Source: Flavobacterium psychrophilum (GTDB taxonomy: Bacteria; Bacteroidota; Bacteroidia; Flavobacteriales; Flavobacteriaceae). Taken from it: 8,825 nt of DNA. The first letter of the stretch is position 1. Each line of letters starts with the position of its first letter. The DNA lies in contig CAMBHH010000143.1 of the NCBI GenBank assembly GCA_945866505.1, forward strand, positions 1-8,825, given 5' to 3'. The notes beneath the pieces were generated by a model. That model ran no database searches. It had not been told where the DNA came from and saw only the letters and a list, made by a program, of their open reading frames with translations. The position numbers and the translations under genes were made by a program. Of the stretch, positions 5,583 through 8,825 are shown piece by piece.

Positions 5583-6587
5583 TTATGTTTTTAATTTGCT
5601 GACCAAATTTTCAAATTTCATTACTGTTTCTTCCATAGATGCTTCCGATTTTCCGCCAGCAGCATTGCGATGACCTCCGCCGTTAAAATGTTCTCTGGCA
5701 AAAAGATTGACATCAAAATCACCTTGTGAACGGAGCGAAATTTTAATGATTTTTTCTTCGGCATTTTCAATAAAAATTGCGGTAAACACAATGCCTTTGA
5801 TACTTAAGCCATAATTTACAATGCCTTCTGTGTCGCCTTTAATGTAATTGAAATGATCTAATTCGTGTTGTGTTAGCGTGGTGTAAGTGGTTTTGTGCTC
5901 CATAAAAATTTTCATATTTTGGAGCGCTCTTCCCAATAATTGCAATCGATCATACGAACTATTATCGTAAAGCAGTGCTGGAATCTCACTGTTTTCGACA
6001 CCTAAATCAATTAAATCGGCGATAATTCTATGCGTGGTTCCGGTTGTTTTCGGGAAACGAAACGAACCCGAATCGGTTAAAATTCCTGTATAAATGCAAG
6101 TGCCAATGGTTTTGTCGATGTCTGCTTTTTTGCCAATTGCCACAATAAAATGATACAACATTTCGCAAGTAGAACCAAAATTAGTATCCGAATAAGTGAC
6201 TGCAGCATAATCGTCAGGCGATTGATGGTGGTCAATCATAACAAAAGGGACTGTAAGTTTTTCGAGCACTTTTTCCATTTCGCCCACACGATGCAAAGCA
6301 TTGAAATCTAAAGTAAAAATCAATTCAGCTTCTTCAAGTATATTGGTGCAATTTTTTTTGTCTTTTTCGAATACTTTTACATTTTCAGAACCAGGCATCC
6401 AAGCTAAAAAATCGGGAAACTCGTTCGGAGAAATAACAACAGGATAATGATTGTTTTTGAGTAAAAAATGGTACAACCCAAGAGTTGAACCCATCGCATC
6501 GCCATCAGGGCTTCGATGCGGAATAATGGCAATTTTTTTTGGTGTTGCTAATAACAATTGAATCGCTTGTATGTCGTCTTCTTTCAT
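5583..6587 (-). CDS. nrnA: DHH/DHHA1 phosphoesterase, NrnA-type nano-RNase/pAp phosphatase
   Basis: This 334-residue cytoplasmic enzyme should hydrolyse very short RNA oligonucleotides and/or 3'-phosphoadenosine 5'-phosphate, as NrnA does. The DHH catalytic domain is complete: H24-RSPDGDA (metal ligands H24, D28, D30), D94 in FTLDFN, D119-H-H121, and D172 in GILTDSGSFRF. The C-terminal DHHA1 domain carries the substrate-binding glycine motif F301-NGGGHRNAAGG. Length matches the family. Bacteroidota generally lack oligoribonuclease Orn, so such a protein would finish RNA decay (family knowledge). It is the first gene of a tight pair with gldI. A 205-bp palindrome-bearing spacer separates it from the CLC gene upstream, and I see no exact -7 box there. 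It could act on cyclic dinucleotide breakdown products instead; the sequence does not settle this. Confidence 0.88.
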   Translation of the reverse strand: MKEDDIQAIQLLLATPKKIAIIPHRSPDGDAMGSTLGLYHFLLKNNHYPVVISPNEFPDFLAWMPGSENVKVFEKDKKNCTNILEEAELIFTLDFNALHRVGEMEKVLEKLTVPFVMIDHHQSPDDYAAVTYSDTNFGSTCEMLYHFIVAIGKKADIDKTIGTCIYTGILTDSGSFRFPKTTGTTHRIIADLIDLGVENSEIPALLYDNSSYDRLQLLGRALQNMKIFMEHKTTYTTLTQHELDHFNYIKGDTEGIVNYGLSIKGIVFTAIFIENAEEKIIKISLRSQGDFDVNLFAREHFNGGGHRNAAGGKSEASMEETVMKFENLVSKLKT

Positions 6588-6605
6588 TCGTGTAAATTAT
6601 ATTTT

Positions 6606-6676
6606 CCAGCGGTCACCTCTGGTATGCTTCGCCAGTTCGTCCCGATAATTATCGGGATTCGGGTCGCCTTTTTTTT
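6606..6676. repeat. Cluster of palindromes in the clc-nrnA spacer
   Basis: TCCCGATAATTATCGGGA (6640-6657) is a perfect 18-bp palindrome. Upstream of it, 6606-6622 is an imperfect palindrome: CCAG and GGT arms pair with ACC and CTGG, with one mismatch. A run of eight T (6669-6676) follows 11 bases after the main palindrome on the plus strand. No plus-strand gene ends nearby, so a terminator role is unlikely. The segment more resembles a dispersed palindromic repeat. It lies 19-89 bases before the nrnA start codon, so it would sit in or next to that gene's leader or promoter. Confidence 0.6.
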
Positions 6677-6685
6677 GTTATAGGT

Positions 6686-6701
6686 GTTTGCTTAGGCAAA
6701 C
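6686..6701. repeat. Short hairpin in the clc-nrnA spacer
   Basis: GTTTGC (6686-6691) pairs with GCAAAC (6696-6701) around TTAG. It lies 91 bases past the stop codon of the CLC gene. The following minus-strand sequence is A-rich rather than T-rich, so it is at best a weak 3' stem for the CLC transcript. Confidence 0.35.
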
Positions 6702-6792
6702 TTCTGGTTATTGGCGATTTCATAGTCTGCGAATTTACATTTTTTTAGTCTAAAGTTGAAAACATTTGTAGTTTTAACAAACTTTTACGACA

Positions 6793-8040
6793 CTACAAAT
6801 CTTCTAGATTGGTTCTTTTAAAGCGCTGATACAATTTGTATTTAGAACCTTTGACAATCTGGGAATGATAAATGCCTATCAAACCGGAGGAATAGTATGC
6901 CAACATGCAGGCAATTCCAATGAATAGTCCACTTTCGATACCAAAAAGTTCCATTCCCATAACAGTACAAGCAATAGGAGTGTGCGTAGCTCCCGAAAAT
7001 ACGGCTACAAATCCCATTCCTGCCAAAAGTGCAATTGGCAAAGGGATACAAATTGATAAAAAACTTCCCAGACTGGCTCCAACAAAAAATAGCGGTGTTA
7101 CTTCGCCACCCTTGAAACCTGCACCAAGTGTGAATCCTGTAAACAGTATTTTAAGCAAAAAATCATACCATTGATGGGTTGTTGAGAAGGATTCAACGAT
7201 GGTTGGAATTCCCAACCCAATGTATTTTGTGGTTCCAATAAGGGAAACGGTAATTGCCAAAATAATTCCACCTACAAACGGACGAAGAGGTGGATAGGGA
7301 ATGGTTTTTGAAAACAATCTTCCCCAAAAATGTGTAGTTCTAGAAAATAGCATTGCTGTTAAACCAAATAAAACACCAACAATAAGGAGCCAAGGAATCA
7401 TTTGGAAAGTCAATTGGGGAACACTTGGAATCGAATAATGAGTATGTTTGATGTGCCAAAATTCGACAGTAAAATAGGCGATATAAGCGGTAACGAAGGA
7501 TAAAGTAAAACTTTTGAAACTGATTTTACTGAAATACAAAACCTCCAAAGCAAACAAAGCTCCAGCCAAAGGGGTTCCAAAAATCGATGCAAAACCCGCA
7601 CTGATTCCCAGAATAATGAGCGTTTTTCTCTCGGAATTATCTAGTTTAAATATACCCGTAAATTGGTCTGCAATGGCGCCACTCATTTGGACAGCGGTGC
7701 CTTCGCGACCTGCTGAACCACCAAAAAGATGCGTGATTATAGTACTGATAAGTACCATCGGTGCCATTTTGAGAGGAATGGTTTTCTTGGGGTTTTCGTA
7801 TTCTTCCAGCAACAAATTATTACCTTTTACTACATCAGTTCCGTAAAAGTGGTACAAATATCCGATGCAAATTCCGCCGATGGGCAAAAGCCAAATAATC
7901 CAATTATGAAATACTCTATAATCTGTAACCCATTCTAATGACACCAAAAAAAAAGCCGAAGCACAACCCGAAAAAACGCCTATCAAAACACAAATACAAA
8001 TCCATTTAATGATAGTAAGAAAGTTTTTATTTAGGTTCAT
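6793..8040 (-). CDS. CLC-family transporter with CLC-F (fluoride/proton antiporter) signatures
   Basis: The 415-residue inner-membrane protein consists almost entirely of hydrophobic segments, with no C-terminal CBS domains. It is the usual size of a bare bacterial CLC. GREGT at 111-115 supplies the external gating glutamate (E113, equivalent to Glu148 of E. coli ClC). The usual GSGIP chloride motif is replaced by G73-NNLL, and GxFxP by G312-EVTP. The internal proton glutamate (Glu203) aligns with V167 in PLAGALFALEVL, while the pore tyrosine (Tyr445) aligns with Y391. From what I know of the CLC-F clade, loss of GSGIP, the GEVTP form and loss of the internal glutamate mark fluoride/proton antiporters, which export toxic fluoride. 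A generic annotation would be voltage-gated chloride channel protein. No fluoride riboswitch is evident upstream. Repeat-bearing spacers flank it on both sides, so it is probably its own transcription unit. Confidence 0.88.
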   Translation of the reverse strand: MNLNKNFLTIIKWICICVLIGVFSGCASAFFLVSLEWVTDYRVFHNWIIWLLPIGGICIGYLYHFYGTDVVKGNNLLLEEYENPKKTIPLKMAPMVLISTIITHLFGGSAGREGTAVQMSGAIADQFTGIFKLDNSERKTLIILGISAGFASIFGTPLAGALFALEVLYFSKISFKSFTLSFVTAYIAYFTVEFWHIKHTHYSIPSVPQLTFQMIPWLLIVGVLFGLTAMLFSRTTHFWGRLFSKTIPYPPLRPFVGGIILAITVSLIGTTKYIGLGIPTIVESFSTTHQWYDFLLKILFTGFTLGAGFKGGEVTPLFFVGASLGSFLSICIPLPIALLAGMGFVAVFSGATHTPIACTVMGMELFGIESGLFIGIACMLAYYSSGLIGIYHSQIVKGSKYKLYQRFKRTNLEDL

Positions 8041-8059
8041 TAACTACTGTACTTTGATT

Positions 8060-8069
8060 AGAGTACTCT
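8060..8069. promoter_or_regulatory. Short palindrome upstream of the CLC gene
   Basis: AGAGTACTCT is a perfect 10-bp palindrome, 20-29 bases before the CLC start codon on the minus strand. The position would suit an operator overlapping the promoter or leader. A 10-bp palindrome can occur by chance and no second copy is seen, so this is only a candidate. Confidence 0.2.
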
Positions 8070-8094
8070 TTTTACTAGAATTACAGGTGGTTTA

Positions 8095-8173
8095 TTTGTC
8101 ATTCCGTAAACTCGAGCGATAGCAAATAGGCGAAGTAAATCTCTTGTTTGTTGAAATCCTACGGAATGACAAA
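8095..8173. repeat. 79-bp inverted-repeat element between ridA-family and CLC genes
   Basis: TTTGTCATTCCGTA (8095-8108) and TACGGAATGACAAA (8160-8173) are perfect 14-bp inverted repeats around 51 bp. The inner segment has no coding potential and no strong further pairing. The arms look like the ends of a small non-autonomous repeat, of a kind I recall as frequent between genes in this phylum. The element fills most of the 145-bp spacer and would form a hairpin in any readthrough message. Confidence 0.75.
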
Positions 8174-8185
8174 ATTGTAAAAAAA

Positions 8186-8572
8186 TTATTCACTTACAAT
8201 TGCCGATAATTCAATTTCTACTAAATATTCTGGTGCTACTAATCTGCTGATTTCATAAAAACCGGTTGTAGGTTTGATGTCTTTAAAAAAAGTTGCGTGC
8301 GCTTTGGCAACCTTTTCAAAGGTAGAAATGTCGGTAGTAAAAATTCGAGTACGAATCACATCTTTCATCCCTGAGTTCAAGTCTTCGAGTACTATTTCAA
8401 TTCTTTGCAGAATGTTTAGGGTTTGTGCAAAAGCATCATCGGCTTTCACCATTGTGCCATCGACCATGGCTACCGTTCCTGATACTTCAATGATATTTCC
8501 AATACGAACCGCACGACAGTAGCCCATTTTGTCTTCCCAAGGTGATCCTGTCAAGATGTTTTCTCTTTTCAT
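8186..8572 (-). CDS. RidA-family (YjgF/YER057c/UK114) protein, probably not a canonical imine deaminase
   Basis: I choose the ATG at 8572, giving 128 residues. An upstream in-frame TTG at 8617 would add 15 polar residues not expected in the family, and it falls inside a hairpin. The protein is a typical single-domain Rid: GNIIEVSGTVA at 25-35, the central helix with A47-FAQTLNIL, VIRTRIFTTD at 72-81, and the C-terminal EYLVEIELSAIV with E120. Rid proteins form trimers with active sites between subunits. The arginine that binds the imine carboxylate in RidA (Arg105 of the E. coli protein, in PARS) aligns with T103 here (PTTGFYEISRL). Rid subgroups without this arginine do not show the classical 2-aminoacrylate deaminase activity, so the substrate is unknown. 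It is followed by the CLC gene, 145 bp away. Confidence 0.88.
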   Translation of the reverse strand: MKRENILTGSPWEDKMGYCRAVRIGNIIEVSGTVAMVDGTMVKADDAFAQTLNILQRIEIVLEDLNSGMKDVIRTRIFTTDISTFEKVAKAHATFFKDIKPTTGFYEISRLVAPEYLVEIELSAIVSE

Positions 8573-8602
8573 TTTGTTTGTTTTTCTTGTGTTGATTTTG
8601 AT

Positions 8603-8621
8603 GGAGTTGTAATTCAACTCC
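8603..8621. promoter_or_regulatory. Hairpin in the leader region of the ridA-family gene
   Basis: GGAGTTG (8603-8609) pairs perfectly with CAACTCC (8615-8621) around five bases. Read on the minus strand, it ends 30 nt before the chosen ATG at 8572. If transcribed it would be a stable 7-bp stem in the 5' leader; if not, it is a possible operator. No T-run follows, so it is not an attenuator of the usual type. No exact -7 box is seen upstream (nearest is TATAAATTG on the minus strand, about 8640-8648). Confidence 0.4.
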
Positions 8622-8687
8622 TGAATTTATTTTAGTGGTGCAATTTATAAAAATTTAAATAAACCCGTTGGGTGTAATTATTAAAAA

Positions 8688-8806
8688 CGTCAGTTCGAGT
8701 GTTTTTTGTGAAGTAAAACGGAACAAAAAATGTATCGAGAACCGTTTTTAATGAAATTTTTCTTGTTCTCGATACGATTTTCTATCGAAAATCACTCGAA
8801 CTGACG
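8688..8806. repeat. 119-bp multi-stem inverted-repeat element (cloverleaf-like)
   Basis: Outer arms CGTCAGTTCGAGTG (8688-8701) and CACTCGAACTGACG (8793-8806) are perfect 14-bp complements. The inside is tiled by three further stems. TTTTTTGT (8702-8709) pairs with ACAAAAAA (8723-8730). GTATCGAGAAC (8732-8742) pairs with GTTCTCGATAC (8765-8775). ATTTTC (8777-8782) pairs with GAAAAT (8787-8792). Only two bases (8731 and 8776) are left unpaired at the junction. No reading frame of note crosses it. It lies 116 bp upstream of the ridA-family start codon, at the window edge. Confidence 0.85.
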
Positions 8807-8825
8807 AAAAATTATCATCAAAAAC

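Noticed and set aside
6686..6701. Terminator for the CLC gene
   Set aside because: The 6-bp stem is followed on the minus strand by A-rich rather than T-rich sequence. I list it only as a hairpin.
6905..7174. Plus-strand open frame inside the CLC gene
   Set aside because: It is the complement of conserved CLC transmembrane sequence, with no family resemblance or start signals. The other frames lying opposite to or inside the PPIase, CLC, Rid and 775 genes were rejected for the same reason.
8041..8185. Fluoride riboswitch upstream of the CLC-F-like gene
   Set aside because: I looked on the minus strand for the conserved GGNGAUGG and pseudoknot segments of the crcB motif and did not find them. 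The structure present is an inverted-repeat element. A covariance-model search would settle it.
8573..8617. Longer ridA-family protein starting at TTG 8617
   Set aside because: The extra 15 residues are polar and not typical of the family. The TTG lies inside a hairpin, and the ATG at 8572 gives a normal Rid length with an A-rich leader.
8688..8806. tRNA gene or pseudogene, because of the cloverleaf shape
   Set aside because: Stem lengths, loop sizes and the 119-bp span do not fit a tRNA. There is no T-loop GTTCRA motif in the right place, no anticodon arm and no CCA end.

Overview
The window looks like a chromosomal segment of a member of the Bacteroidota, most likely a Flavobacterium-type gliding bacterium. 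The DNA is AT-rich, start codons follow A-rich leaders rather than clear Shine-Dalgarno sites, exact TAnnTTTG (-7) promoter boxes occur, and a recognisable gldI gene sits beside cyclophilin-FKBP fusion genes.

Layout. At 1-58 (minus) lies the first 19 codons of a gene that leaves the window. It reads as a signal peptide and was too short for routine ORF calling. From 59 to 774 there is no convincing gene. This stretch holds a long palindrome (220-252) and an in-phase array of eight 21-bp units (488-655). Two plus-strand genes follow: 775-1467, an orphan acidic protein built from two copies of a ~75-residue module and ending in a strong terminator (1495-1522), and 1700-2137, a small orphan protein with BamE/SmpA-like motifs. 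A hairpin at 2196-2228 separates these from six collinear minus-strand genes. In transcription order those six are a RidA-family protein (8572-8186), a CLC transporter with fluoride-type (CLC-F) signatures (8040-6793), a DHH/DHHA1 phosphoesterase of the NrnA type (6587-5583), gldI (5574-4909), and two paralogous cyclophilin-FKBP fusions (4813-3701 and 3481-2252).

How the genes work together. The nrnA-like gene and gldI are 8 bp apart and probably co-transcribed. gldI and the two fusion genes form a cluster of exported prolyl isomerases: three proteins, five PPIase domains. Two are predicted lipoproteins and one a soluble periplasmic protein. A role in folding exported or surface proteins, including gliding or type IX secretion components, is a reasonable inference. 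The CLC and RidA genes are separated from this cluster and from each other by repeat-bearing spacers and look like independent housekeeping or stress genes.

The non-coding DNA is unusually structured. It has a 25-unit heptamer array between the fusion paralogues (3526-3700), a 14-bp inverted repeat around 51 bp (8095-8173), a palindrome cluster (6606-6676), and at the right edge a 119-bp element whose complementary segments tile into a four-way, cloverleaf-like fold (8688-8806). I see no IS element, transposase, CRISPR, tRNA, rRNA or phage gene. No single feature is a clear new system. The best candidates for something undescribed are the 21-bp array with its duplicated-module protein, and the cloverleaf element.
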